From Halobacillus andaensis (GTDB lineage Bacteria; Bacillota; Bacilli; Bacillales; Halobacillaceae), in the NCBI RefSeq assembly GCF_014636475.1, contig NZ_BMEL01000004.1, forward strand, positions 372,001 through 436,000: a stretch of 64,000 nt of DNA. The letters are read 5' to 3'. Positions 15,891 to 23,847 of this stretch are shown here, one piece after another. Position 1 is the first letter of the stretch, and every line of letters starts with the position of its first letter. A program made the position numbers and the translations under genes. The notes beneath the pieces were generated by a model. The model was not told the origin of the DNA and did no database searches. It saw only the letters and a list, made by a program, of their open reading frames with translations.

Positions 15891-17366
15891 ATGCGCGTAG
15901 CTGGGAATGCGACGGGAATGGATATAGATCAAATCGTAAGTGACCTTATGGACGCGGAACGTCAGCCGCTGAATAAGATGGAACAGGATAAAACGAAAAT
16001 TGAATGGGAACGGGATGCTTATCGTGATGTGAATAAGCAGTTTCTTGAGCTTGATAATTTAGCTCTGGATATGAAGCTTGATCGTACATACCAATCAAAG
16101 GAAGCTTCTGCTACAGGTTCAGCTGTTACGGCTGAAGCCAGTTCGAGTGCCGGGGAGGGCAGATATAATGTCGAAGTTACTCAGCTCGCTTCAGCTGCAT
16201 ATAACATTAGTGAGACTAAGCTGTCCGCTGATCGAGATGAAAAATTAGACCCTGATGATGATATCGGTAATCAGTTTGCAGAGTGGGCTGACGGTGGTTC
16301 TTTTACGATTACTACGAGTGAGGGAGAGCATGAGTTTACGTTTGAGAGTGATGATTCGTTAAACGATGTGTTAAAAGATATTAGTGGCGCTGGCGTTGGT
16401 GTTCGAGCTTTTTATGATGGAAGCGCGGATAAGGTGATGATGGAGCGTTCAGAGACTGGGAATCGTATGGACGGCGATGAAATGGCGTTTACAGGTGACG
16501 GAGCAACTTTTCTAACCGATACTCTTGGACTGAATAATGAAAGAGGGGGAGCAGACGCTGCGTTTAATTATGGAGACAGCGATTTTGAAATCACTTCCCA
16601 CGAAAACAACTATTCTGTTAATGGAGTAGATTTTACCTTTAGCGAAGTAGGTTCTTCTACGGTAAACGTAACGAACAACGTCGATGGCGCTGTAGAAAAG
16701 ATTACCGACTTCGTTGATAAATACAATGAAATCATTGAAGGACTTGGTGATAAATTAAGTGAAAGAAAAAATCGCGACTACGATCCATTAACAGAAGAGC
16801 AAAAAGAGGCAATGGAAGACGATGAAATCGAGAAATGGGAAGAGGAAGCGAAAAAAGGTCTGCTTCAAGGAGATTCCGTTATATCGGGTGCTCTCTCTCA
16901 AATGAGAGGAAGCTGGTACAACAAAGTAGAGAATGATGGTGCATTTAATCATTTATCTCAAATTGGAATTGAAACATCATCCAATTACCGCGATCGTGGA
17001 AAATTAGAAGTTGACGAAGATAAGCTTCGTGAGGCTTTAACAGAAGATGCTGATTCTGTTAAACAGTTATTTTCTAATAATGGTGAAGGTGAGAGTACAG
17101 GGATTGTGCGTCAGATTGAGGATACAATCTCAAATACTCGTCAGTCGATTGAGAGAAAAGCAGGCAAAGATACGAGCTTAAACCAGTCATTTACGTTAGG
17201 AAGAGAACTAGTTAATTTGGATGATCGCATGCTTAAGTTTCAGGATCGTTTAACTCAAATTGAGGACCGCTACTGGTCTGAGTTCGGAGCAATGGAGAAA
17301 GCCATACAGGATATGAATTCCCAGTCCTCCTATATTCAGCAGAACTTTGGCGGAGGCATGATGTAA
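15891..17366 (+). CDS. fliD: FliD, filament cap protein (HAP2)
   Basis: FliD pentamers cap the growing filament and promote flagellin insertion. The 491-residue protein has the N-terminal FliD domain (GMDIDQIVSDLMDAERQPLN), a central acidic region, and the C-terminal FliD domain (RDYDPLTEEQKEAM, LLQGDSVISGALSQMR, LSQIGIETSSN), ending in the coiled-coil tail (MLKFQDRLTQIEDRYWSEFG). I chose ATG 15891 because AGAGGTGA is correctly spaced. GTG 15882 overlaps that RBS. Confidence 0.95.
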   Translation: MRVAGNATGMDIDQIVSDLMDAERQPLNKMEQDKTKIEWERDAYRDVNKQFLELDNLALDMKLDRTYQSKEASATGSAVTAEASSSAGEGRYNVEVTQLASAAYNISETKLSADRDEKLDPDDDIGNQFAEWADGGSFTITTSEGEHEFTFESDDSLNDVLKDISGAGVGVRAFYDGSADKVMMERSETGNRMDGDEMAFTGDGATFLTDTLGLNNERGGADAAFNYGDSDFEITSHENNYSVNGVDFTFSEVGSSTVNVTNNVDGAVEKITDFVDKYNEIIEGLGDKLSERKNRDYDPLTEEQKEAMEDDEIEKWEEEAKKGLLQGDSVISGALSQMRGSWYNKVENDGAFNHLSQIGIETSSNYRDRGKLEVDEDKLREALTEDADSVKQLFSNNGEGESTGIVRQIEDTISNTRQSIERKAGKDTSLNQSFTLGRELVNLDDRMLKFQDRLTQIEDRYWSEFGAMEKAIQDMNSQSSYIQQNFGGGMM

Positions 17367-17389
17367 TTTTAAAAGGAGTGTTTGGTTAA

Positions 17390-17779
17390 ATGTCTATTCA
17401 AGCCTATCAAAATAATTCAGTAGAAACGGCTTCACCAGGCGAGCTTACGCTAATGCTTTACAACGGCTGTATTAAGTTCATCCGCGGTGGTAAGAAAGCT
17501 TTGGAACAGAAGGATTATGCGAAGAAAAATGAAGTAATCCAAAAAGCGCAGGCGATTATACGTGAGCTTATGGTGACGATGAACCAGGATTACGCCGTAG
17601 CGAATGATGTGTTGCCGTTGTATGAGTATATGATGAACCGCCTTATTGAGGCAAATACGAAAAACGACGCAGCGATTCTTGATGAAGTTGAAGGGCTTGT
17701 GACGGAGTTCCGTGATACTTGGAAACAAGTGCTGCTGCAGGCTAGGAAAGCACAATATGGAACGGGTGGCACGGCTTAA
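17390..17779 (+). CDS. fliS: FliS, flagellin export chaperone
   Basis: FliS binds the C-terminal D0 of flagellin in the cytoplasm. The 129-residue protein has the family signature YQNNSVETASPGELTLMLYN and the helix bundle including AQAIIRELMVTMNQDY. Its stop TAA overlaps the ATG of fliT. RBS AAAGGAG. Confidence 0.95.
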   Translation: MSIQAYQNNSVETASPGELTLMLYNGCIKFIRGGKKALEQKDYAKKNEVIQKAQAIIRELMVTMNQDYAVANDVLPLYEYMMNRLIEANTKNDAAILDEVEGLVTEFRDTWKQVLLQARKAQYGTGGTA

Positions 17780-18132
17780 TGAGCAGCTGGTCCGTGTTTT
17801 TGCAGCATACAGAGGAACTATCGCAACAGGTTCACCAACGGGTAACGGATGACAACCGAGCACGGGTCATCCAAAACGTTCAACGACTGCTTGCGGTACG
17901 CTCTGAACTTCTTCCAGAGCTGTCTCAGCCTGAGGACGAAGAGGAAAAAGCAAGAGTGGAAAGAGTGAAGTCCTTAGATAAGGATATTCAACAAATGCTT
18001 GACCTTCTTTTTGGTGGATTAAAAAGAGAAATGCGTAACGTGAAGAGGCAGAAATCCAGCAATCAAAAATATACAAATCCTTATCAGAGCTTATCCGCCT
18101 ATGATGGGATGTTTATGGATCGAAAAAAGTAA
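17779..18132 (+). CDS. fliT: FliT family flagellar chaperone
   Basis: A 117-residue helical protein directly after and overlapping fliS by one base. FliT acts as a chaperone for FliD in other bacteria, and B. subtilis has fliT at this position. The family is poorly conserved, so the call rests mainly on position, length and helical character (WSVFLQHTEELSQQVHQ and a C-terminal KREMRNVKRQKSS segment). Confidence 0.8.
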   Translation: MSSWSVFLQHTEELSQQVHQRVTDDNRARVIQNVQRLLAVRSELLPELSQPEDEEEKARVERVKSLDKDIQQMLDLLFGGLKREMRNVKRQKSSNQKYTNPYQSLSAYDGMFMDRKK

Positions 18133-18167
18133 GCGGCAGAGAAGTTGTCTGTCGCTTACTTTTTTAT
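18124..18167 (+). terminator. Terminator after fliT
   Basis: AAAAAAGTAAGCG and CGCTTACTTTTTT pair around the fliT stop codon region, followed by ATT. It works on the plus strand and closes the flagellar block. Confidence 0.85.
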
Positions 18168-18192
18168 TAATTGTTAGTTTTTTAGAAAGCAT

Positions 18193-18222
18193 AAAAAGAG
18201 CCTTCCGATGCTGGAAGGCTCT
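18193..18222 (-). terminator. Terminator of the ABC importer operon
   Basis: On the minus strand, AGAGCCTTCC and GGAAGGCTCT form a 10-bp perfect stem followed by TTTTTAT. Confidence 0.88.
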
Positions 18223-18228
18223 CTTACT

Positions 18229-19233
18229 TTATTCTTCAATAAAAGTGGTATCCACTAAACCATTTAAGTTTGGTTTTTCTTCAAGGAACTGCAGCTCATA
18301 AGAAGAGTCTGCAAACATTTGGATTTCTTTTTCGTCAACTTCGTATGTGAAGTTCATGCGCTCCCAGGAGCTGTCGACCACTTCTTTTGAAAGCTTCTGA
18401 TCTGTAATTTCTTCAATCTTTTCAATCGCAATTTCTTTAGATTCTTCAGGGTTCTCATTTACAAAGTCTGTAGCATTTTTGTGTGCATCGACTAAGTTTT
18501 GAATAAGTCCCGGATCTTTCTCTTTTAACTTCTCAGACGTTACAAAAACAGAAGCCGGCATGTCAGCGTTGTGAGCCACTTCATCGTTCTGGAACATCAC
18601 TTCCCCTGTGCCTTCTGCTTCAATATAAGCGGCCCATGGCTCTGGAACTGCTGCGACGTCTACTTTTCCAGATTCAAACATGCTGCTGTATGTGGCTGGT
18701 TTCCCCGTTACGTGCTTCATTTCTCCGTCGAGACGATCAGAGGTAATGCCGAATTCATCTTTCATCATTGCTTCAAACTGTACGTCGTGCGTGCAGCCTA
18801 CGCGAGGGGAGATGAATGTTTTTCCTTTAATATCTTCAGCTGATTCAATGTCTGCCCCATTTCGCTTCATAATTACTGTTCCGCCTGTAGCACCGGCTGC
18901 TACGATGTTAATATCAGCACCGCTTGTGAAGTGGTTCATTGCCGGTCCTGGTCCTACGATTCCGCCTTCAATTTCTCCCGTTTCAATGGCTGTCATAAAG
19001 GCTGAACCGTCTGGAAAGTATTGATAGTTCACTTCTGTGCCATCTGGTAATGTATCTTCATAGAATCCTTTTTCCTCTGCAACCATTCCTGCAGCGTGGT
19101 CTACATTTGGAAAGTATCCAATCGTTACCGAATCATCAGAACCTGAGCCGCTGCTTGCTCCTGAATCGCTGCCACATGCAGCTAATATACCTGCTAATAC
19201 GACTAAACTAAATATAGAAATAATTTTCTTCAA
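18229..19233 (-). CDS. ABC importer substrate-binding lipoprotein (nitrate/sulfonate/taurine type)
   Basis: This is the extracellular ligand-binding lipoprotein of the downstream-encoded importer. It has a signal peptide with lipobox LAAC, then VTIGYFPNVDHAAGMVAEEKG, the NMT1/SsuA-type fold start, FPDGSAFMTAIETGEIEGG, and VDVAAVPEPWAAYIEAE, typical of SsuA/TauA/NrtA-like proteins. The ligand cannot be assigned. An unusual internal Cys lies at SPRVGCTHD. I chose TTG at 19233, which has AAAGGGAG at the right distance and gives MKKIISIFSLV. The upstream in-frame start at 19269 would add residues before the signal peptide and overlap the permease gene. Confidence 0.88.
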   Translation of the reverse strand: MKKIISIFSLVVLAGILAACGSDSGASSGSGSDDSVTIGYFPNVDHAAGMVAEEKGFYEDTLPDGTEVNYQYFPDGSAFMTAIETGEIEGGIVGPGPAMNHFTSGADINIVAAGATGGTVIMKRNGADIESAEDIKGKTFISPRVGCTHDVQFEAMMKDEFGITSDRLDGEMKHVTGKPATYSSMFESGKVDVAAVPEPWAAYIEAEGTGEVMFQNDEVAHNADMPASVFVTSEKLKEKDPGLIQNLVDAHKNATDFVNENPEESKEIAIEKIEEITDQKLSKEVVDSSWERMNFTYEVDEKEIQMFADSSYELQFLEEKPNLNGLVDTTFIEE

Positions 19234-19253
19234 TATAATCTCCCTTTCATCAT

Positions 19254-20012
19254 TTAAGCTAATCCCCAACGACTTCTTACGTTTTTCTCTAGTTTAGAAA
19301 AGACTAATTGATCGGCAAATGCTCCAATCACGCCAATAATGACAATGATCGCAACCACTTGGTCCATACGTGCGTAGTCTTGAGCGTAGGCTAATGAGTA
19401 GCCTAGACCAGGACCGTTACTTAACAATTCACCCGCCATAAGAGCTCTCCAGCTAAATGCCCAAGCAAGACGCAGCCCCGTCATAAAGTAAGGGACGCTC
19501 GAAGGAACTTCGACTCTAAAAAACATTCGAAATCCGCTTGTGCCCATGGTTTTAGCAGCACGCAAAAATTGTGGTGGCACACTTTGAATGGCTGTTCTGA
19601 CGTTGAGCGCCATGACGAATGTACCGCCAAGAACGACCACAAAAATAACAGCAAACTCAGAGAAGCCAAACAGCATGATCGCTAATGGTACCCAAACGAT
19701 ACTTGGAATACTTTGCATTGCGATTAGGTACATGCCGGCTGTTTCATCCGCTTGTTTGGATTTCCCTAAAATCACGCCGAGAATGGTTCCGAAGGCAATC
19801 GCCATAAATAATCCTATAAATAAGTGCTTAAAGCTGGCTCCTAAAGCGCCGACGAAATCACCGCGGGTAAACCCGTTATAAAGGGCTTCTCCTACACTAG
19901 TAGGAGAGGGAAAGATAATTTCTTCAAGAATACCTAGTGTGAATATCAGCTGCCAGATGCCGAGAACCGCCACTAGAAATAAGATACGTTTAATAAGAAT
20001 ATTCAATTTCAT
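19254..20012 (-). CDS. ABC importer permease (SsuC/TauC type)
   Basis: The membrane subunit of the same importer, 252 residues with about six transmembrane helices. The permease EAA loop is recognisable near FLRAAKTMGTSGFRMFFRVEVP, and LRLAWAFSWRALMAGEL is characteristic of the nitrate/sulfonate/taurine subfamily. It overlaps the ATPase gene by 23 bases at its start and ends 20 bases before the TTG start of the binding protein. RBS AAAGGAAG. Confidence 0.92.
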   Translation of the reverse strand: MKLNILIKRILFLVAVLGIWQLIFTLGILEEIIFPSPTSVGEALYNGFTRGDFVGALGASFKHLFIGLFMAIAFGTILGVILGKSKQADETAGMYLIAMQSIPSIVWVPLAIMLFGFSEFAVIFVVVLGGTFVMALNVRTAIQSVPPQFLRAAKTMGTSGFRMFFRVEVPSSVPYFMTGLRLAWAFSWRALMAGELLSNGPGLGYSLAYAQDYARMDQVVAIIVIIGVIGAFADQLVFSKLEKNVRSRWGLA

Positions 20013-20784
20013 TAGTTAATTCTTCCTTTAATACTTTATTGATTTCTCCCTTAAGCAGGTTCATAACCTCATCTTCAAACTGGATGACTCTTTCATCTGA
20101 ACGACTGCGTGGGCGAGGTATATCTACATTAAAATCAGCGATAATCCTGCCTGGGCGCGTTCCCATCACGATAATTCGGTCACTCAGTTTAATGGCTTCT
20201 TGAATACTGTGAGTCACAAATAAGATGGTCTTTTGGGTTTCCTGCCACACTTTAATGAGCTCGTCGTGGAGAATATGACGGGTCTGCTCATCCAAAGCAC
20301 CAAACGGTTCATCCATGAGGAGAACCTTGGGATCCATAGCGAGAGCACGCGCAATGGCCACGCGCTGCTGCATACCTCCTGAAAGCTCATACGTATAATG
20401 TTTCTTAAATCGGCTTAAGTGCACCATTTTTAAGAAGTGATCCGCCCGTTCTTCCGCTTCCTTCTTACTCATTGTGGATTTCAGCGGGAACATCACATTA
20501 TCTTTTACGTTCAGCCAAGGGAATAAAGAAGCTTGCTGAAAGACCATGCCGCGGTCTGGGCCAGCTTGTTTAATCTCGTGTCCTTCTAGCGACATTGAGC
20601 CGGTCGTCGCATGCTCAAGACCGGCAACCATGGAAAGAAGGGTGGATTTCCCACAGCCTGAGGGACCTAGTAATGAAACAAATTCCTTTTTCTCGATCGA
20701 TAAATCGATGTCTGAAAAAACTTCGAACTCCCCTTGTTCTTTATCTTTGAAAGTTTTTCCGACATTGTTTAGTTCAAGAAACAT
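19990..20784 (-). CDS. ABC importer ATP-binding protein (SsuB/TauB type)
   Basis: The 264-residue ATPase has Walker [11 protein letters not shown]-loop [11 protein letters not shown], signature [15 protein letters not shown], Walker [13 protein letters not shown] and the H-loop FVTHSIQEA. It is the first gene of a three-gene minus-strand operon (ATPase, permease, binding protein). Nitrate, sulfonate, taurine or a thiamine precursor are the usual substrates for this subfamily. No desulfonation or nitrate-reduction gene lies nearby to decide. RBS GGAGGG. Confidence 0.93.
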   Translation of the reverse strand: MFLELNNVGKTFKDKEQGEFEVFSDIDLSIEKKEFVSLLGPSGCGKSTLLSMVAGLEHATTGSMSLEGHEIKQAGPDRGMVFQQASLFPWLNVKDNVMFPLKSTMSKKEAEERADHFLKMVHLSRFKKHYTYELSGGMQQRVAIARALAMDPKVLLMDEPFGALDEQTRHILHDELIKVWQETQKTILFVTHSIQEAIKLSDRIIVMGTRPGRIIADFNVDIPRPRSRSDERVIQFEDEVMNLLKGEINKVLKEELTNEIEYSY

Positions 20785-20843
20785 GTAAATCCCTCCTTTT
20801 TTTATAATTCCTATTGATTTAGTTGGTTTTGATATAGTTTATG

Positions 20844-20872
20844 ATTATACAGTTGTTTCATGTCCTGTGCAA
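20844..20872 (-). promoter_or_regulatory. Sigma-A promoter of the ABC importer operon
   Basis: On the minus strand TTGCAC, a 17-bp spacer and a perfect TATAAT lie about 60 bases before the ATPase start. Confidence 0.75.
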
Positions 20873-20891
20873 TACTTTTTAAAATATTTAA

Positions 20892-21178
20892 AAAATGAGA
20901 CCGGAACATAAGTAAATCAGGGATGACAAAAAACGAATATTCGTATAATCGCAGCTCATTAGCGTAGTCAAAATGCGAAGACTCCTGTGGGAACAGCGCG
21001 AGTCGAAGCTCCCGCAGGAAAGCGCTCTTTGCTTTCTGAGGAAGCTGAGGCCGTGCCCACGGAAAGCGAAGTATTTTGACGGAGCGATGTGTAAATTCTC
21101 TTTAACATAAATAATCCGAACTGATTTCTACAGAATCGTTCGGATTGTTTTATGCTTTATTCAGTTTTGTCCCTGCCT
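20892..21178. repeat. Composite palindromic repeat element, copy 1
   Basis: An inner 125-bp imperfect palindrome (20961-21085) is bounded by AGTCAAAATGC and GTATTTTGAC and contains CCGCAGGAAAGCG and GAGGAAGCTGAGGCCGTGCC. It sits between degenerate outer ends (GAGACCGGAACATAAGTAAA on the left, AGTTTTGTCCCTGCCT on the right). Copy 2 at 38232-38498 shares both inner and outer parts. No open frame is present, so it is MITE-like. Confidence 0.75.
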
Positions 21179-21180
21179 AA

Positions 21181-22314
21181 TTAATTGGAAGAACGAATTA
21201 AATTTCGGCTTTCCGCCATGTTATATTGTATGTTTTTCCGATTCGATTTAACTAAAGTTACAATGTATTGACTAAACGGTAAAAATGAAATGATTTTTAG
21301 AAGAACAATACAGATGAAGACAACCATAATATGAAAAGGGATGATATAGATCGGCTCAGCAAAAACATCATAAGGGGCATACCACTGATACAAGGTAATC
21401 ACAAATGGGTGGATAAGATAAATTCCCATTGACATATTTCCTAACTTTATAAAACCTTCCATAATAAAATCTTTCCAGAAGATTAACTGATAGTACAAGC
21501 TAATAAGAACAATAAAAGCGATCGGAATGGTAATAAAATGCAATAAGTTCTCATTTGAATTTATAATTTGCTGGTGTGAGTGATAATCTAACACACTAAA
21601 AATAAGGACGAATAATCCTGTGATTAATGTAAACATTTGATTTGATTTTTTTAATAAAAATTGATGAATGTAAGGCCAGAGTTTAACTAATAATGCACCG
21701 AGCATAAAGTAGTAAATCCACTGCAGTAAAAATGTCCGGCTATTAATGAAAGAGTTTACGTACTCGTTATTCACCTCGAAATTATTAGTTACAAATAGAT
21801 AGTTTACGTAAATTGAAAGGATCGTTGCGAATGTAATGGTTTTTAAATTCATCCACTTTCGAATGATAAGAAATAAAAAATAAAATTGAATGACTAAGCT
21901 GATAAAGTAAAGGTGAAAATACGATTCTCCAGTAATAAATTGGTATGTAAAGTCAGCAACTTCTGATGAATTGGACCAATCAGGAAAGACTTCTATCCCG
22001 TTGAAGTAATCGAAAGCTAAATAAAATAAACTCCAAACGACAAAGGGCGAAATAATTTTAACCATACGGCTTTTTAGAAAGTGAGAAACTTTAAAATGTT
22101 TCTTAGCCATTTGATTATAGAGCAAAAATCCGCTCATTACAGCAAAAAGAGGCGTTCCAATCCGCGATATTTGGTTAAAGAAATTGGTGAGTGTCGTATG
22201 ACTTTCATCATAAGCGCCGTAGAATCGAGCGCCTACGTGTACCATTACCACTAATAAGCATGCGATCGCACGAACAAAGTTAATTTCGTATAAATATTTT
22301 TTCTCCAAATCCAA
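21181..22314 (-). CDS. Acyltransferase-3 family membrane protein
   Basis: A 377-residue integral membrane O-acyltransferase (OafA/WecH type), which acylates cell-surface sugars or polymers. The N-terminal motif YEINFVRAIACLLVVMVHVG holds the family's conserved Arg and His, and LFAVMSGFLLYNQ follows. About ten transmembrane helices are evident and the C-terminus is basic (VKSNRKN). The start appears to be TTG at 22314 with GAGGA upstream. It lies in the region inserted between fliT and hpf compared with B. subtilis. Base composition is AT-richer than its neighbours, consistent with but not proof of transfer. The acceptor is unknown. Confidence 0.87.
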   Translation of the reverse strand: MDLEKKYLYEINFVRAIACLLVVMVHVGARFYGAYDESHTTLTNFFNQISRIGTPLFAVMSGFLLYNQMAKKHFKVSHFLKSRMVKIISPFVVWSLFYLAFDYFNGIEVFPDWSNSSEVADFTYQFITGESYFHLYFISLVIQFYFLFLIIRKWMNLKTITFATILSIYVNYLFVTNNFEVNNEYVNSFINSRTFLLQWIYYFMLGALLVKLWPYIHQFLLKKSNQMFTLITGLFVLIFSVLDYHSHQQIINSNENLLHFITIPIAFIVLISLYYQLIFWKDFIMEGFIKLGNMSMGIYLIHPFVITLYQWYAPYDVFAEPIYIIPFHIMVVFICIVLLKIISFLPFSQYIVTLVKSNRKNIQYNMAESRNLIRSSN

Positions 22315-22678
22315 TCATCCTCATGTGTATTCTAGTTGTCCATTATAATGTTAGGTTTTTTTCAATTTCTTTGTCCGTTCCTCATCACTTTTCAAAATGG
22401 TATTTTAATAAATTGAAAATGAAGAGAAGGTTTTATGAAAGTGGCCAAAACGCATCTCTCTCGTTATTTTCCTAATTTAATGGAATAAAAACCTGATTTT
22501 ATATTTATTTTGGGATTTGGATTAGTTTGTGCGTCATTTCCCCTAATAACGCCTTTTAAATAACAATTCCAGCAATTACCGACACAATATAGTCAAAAGA
22601 TTCCGTAAGTTTATGCAGGAATAGGCAAGGGTATGGTAGAATATAAACTACATAAGGATGAAAGGAGGACACTTCTAA
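22315..22678. other. 364-bp gap upstream of hpf
   Basis: An AT-rich gap between the divergent acyltransferase and hpf genes. The only clear structure is the overlapping sigma-B and sigma-H promoter pair at 22609-22642. No gene or terminator is seen in 22315-22600. Confidence 0.6.
22609..22642 (+). promoter_or_regulatory. Overlapping sigma-B and sigma-H promoters of hpf
   Basis: Sigma-B: GTTTAT (22609-22614), 14-bp spacer, GGGTAT (22629-22634), against consensus GTTTAA-N12-15-GGGTAT. Sigma-H: GCAGGAATA (22615-22623), 12-bp spacer, GTAGAAT (22636-22642), a full match to RNAGGAWWW-N11-12-RNNGAAT. B. subtilis yvyD (hpf) is known to be driven by both factors. Confidence 0.82.
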
Positions 22679-23242
22679 ATGTTAACTTACAACATTCGTG
22701 GTGAAAACTTAGAGGTGACGGATCCAATAAAGGATTATGTGGAGAAAAAGGTGGGCAAACTGGAGCGCTACTTTGAAACTCCCCCGTCATCAGAAGTACA
22801 CGTTAATTTAAGTGTCTACAATGATGAGCAGACAATCGAGGTCACAATTCCTATGAAGAATCTACTTCTTCGTGCAGAAGAACACAATACAGACTTATAC
22901 GCTGCCATCGACCTTGTGGTAGATAAATTGGAAAGACAAATTCGAAAGTACAAAACGAAAGTGAATCGCAGATCCCGCCAGGAAGGCGCACCTAAATATG
23001 TGTTTGCTGAACTGGAACGAGAAGCTCAAGAACAGCGAGAAGAGAACTATAATAATGATGAGTCTGATATCGAAATTGTAAGAACAAAGCGTTTTGACTT
23101 AAAGCCAATGGATAGTGAAGAAGCTGCCTTGCAGATGGATTTACTAGGTCACGCGTTTTACGTATTTACGAATGCGGATACCGACGAAACAAACATTGTC
23201 TACAAGCGTCGTGACGGACGTTACGGTTTGATTGAAACGTGA
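22679..23242 (+). CDS. hpf: Long-form ribosome hibernation promoting factor
   Basis: HPF dimerises 70S ribosomes into inactive 100S particles in stationary phase and stress. The 187-residue protein has the S30AE/YfiA domain (residues 1-100: YNIRGENLEVTDPIKDYVEK, DLYAAIDLVVDKLERQIRKY) and the C-terminal dimerisation domain (EIVRTKRFDLKPMDSEEAAL, GHAFYVFTNADTDE, VVYKRRDGRYGLIE-like ending). Long-form HPF is standard in Firmicutes. Two stress/transition promoters overlap upstream. RBS AAAGGAGG. Confidence 0.97.
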   Translation: MLTYNIRGENLEVTDPIKDYVEKKVGKLERYFETPPSSEVHVNLSVYNDEQTIEVTIPMKNLLLRAEEHNTDLYAAIDLVVDKLERQIRKYKTKVNRRSRQEGAPKYVFAELEREAQEQREENYNNDESDIEIVRTKRFDLKPMDSEEAALQMDLLGHAFYVFTNADTDETNIVYKRRDGRYGLIET

Positions 23243-23250
23243 TAACTAAA

Positions 23251-23288
23251 AAAAAGAGCAGTCCCTTCCAAGGAGCTGTTCTTTTTTT
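23251..23288 (+). terminator. Terminator after hpf
   Basis: AAGAGCAG and CTGTTCTT (one G-T pair) form a stem around the loop containing CCCTTCCAAGG, followed by seven T. Confidence 0.8.
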
Positions 23289-23471
23289 GTCCTAAACTAT
23301 GAAACGTAGATAGAGCGCTCATTCATGTTCATTAAACCTTTATTTATGGCTAGGCAAACGCTGATTTTCTATTAATATTTTATTCGGAAAATTGAAAAAC
23401 TGCGCTTTTCTTTCCTTCTCATATTCATGGTATAAAGAAATAGCAAGATTCCTACCATGGGAGGCGAAATC

Positions 23472-23672
23472 ATGACCTATACTTATACTTGTTCTGACTG
23501 TCTTCATCTTTATCAAAGGATGAAACAGCAGGAAGAAACGATTGCTCAACTCGTAGAGATTATTGGTGCTGCCAACCGTCGTATTTATGATGTGGATCAA
23601 CGTCAATTGAAGATGGAGCATCAGCTCGTACGTGAGCACCAACCTCGTTTGGCCCCTTCCTTATCCCCATAA
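23472..23672 (+). CDS. Small protein of unknown function with CxxC
   Basis: A 66-residue protein I do not recognise. It begins MTYTYTCSDCLHLYQRMKQQ, so a CxxC lies at residues 7-10, followed by a helical, heptad-like middle (EETIAQLVEIIGAANRRIYDV, then RQLKMEHQLVREHQ) and a Pro-rich end. GGGAGG lies 8 bases upstream of the ATG. It sits alone between the hpf terminator and the secA promoter. It could be a small metal-binding or redox peptide that pairs with a partner, but nothing in the sequence says which. Confidence 0.6.
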   Translation: MTYTYTCSDCLHLYQRMKQQEETIAQLVEIIGAANRRIYDVDQRQLKMEHQLVREHQPRLAPSLSP

Positions 23673-23759
23673 TCGCCTCCATCGAATGAGCAGCTCATCC
23701 TCGGGCTGCTGGTTCGTCTTTTTTCTTCCCTTATAGCGTGCTTCTCATACGGTGATTTG

Positions 23760-23789
23760 TTGTCACGTCGCTCTCTTTAGTGTTATGAT
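23760..23789 (+). promoter_or_regulatory. Putative sigma-A promoter of secA
   Basis: TTGTCA (23760-23765), an 18-bp spacer and TATGAT (23784-23789) lie about 60 bases before the secA ATG. Confidence 0.55.
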
Positions 23790-23847
23790 AATGGTTGGAT
23801 TAAACTATATTCAACCGAAGATAGGAAATAAAAGAGGAGCGGTTGCA

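Larger units (their letters stand above)
20785..21180. other. Intergenic region: ABC operon promoter and composite repeat
   Basis: This holds the minus-strand promoter of the ABC operon (20844-20872) and one copy of the composite palindromic element (20892-21178), which fills the rest up to the stop of the acyltransferase gene. No gene is seen. Confidence 0.7.
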
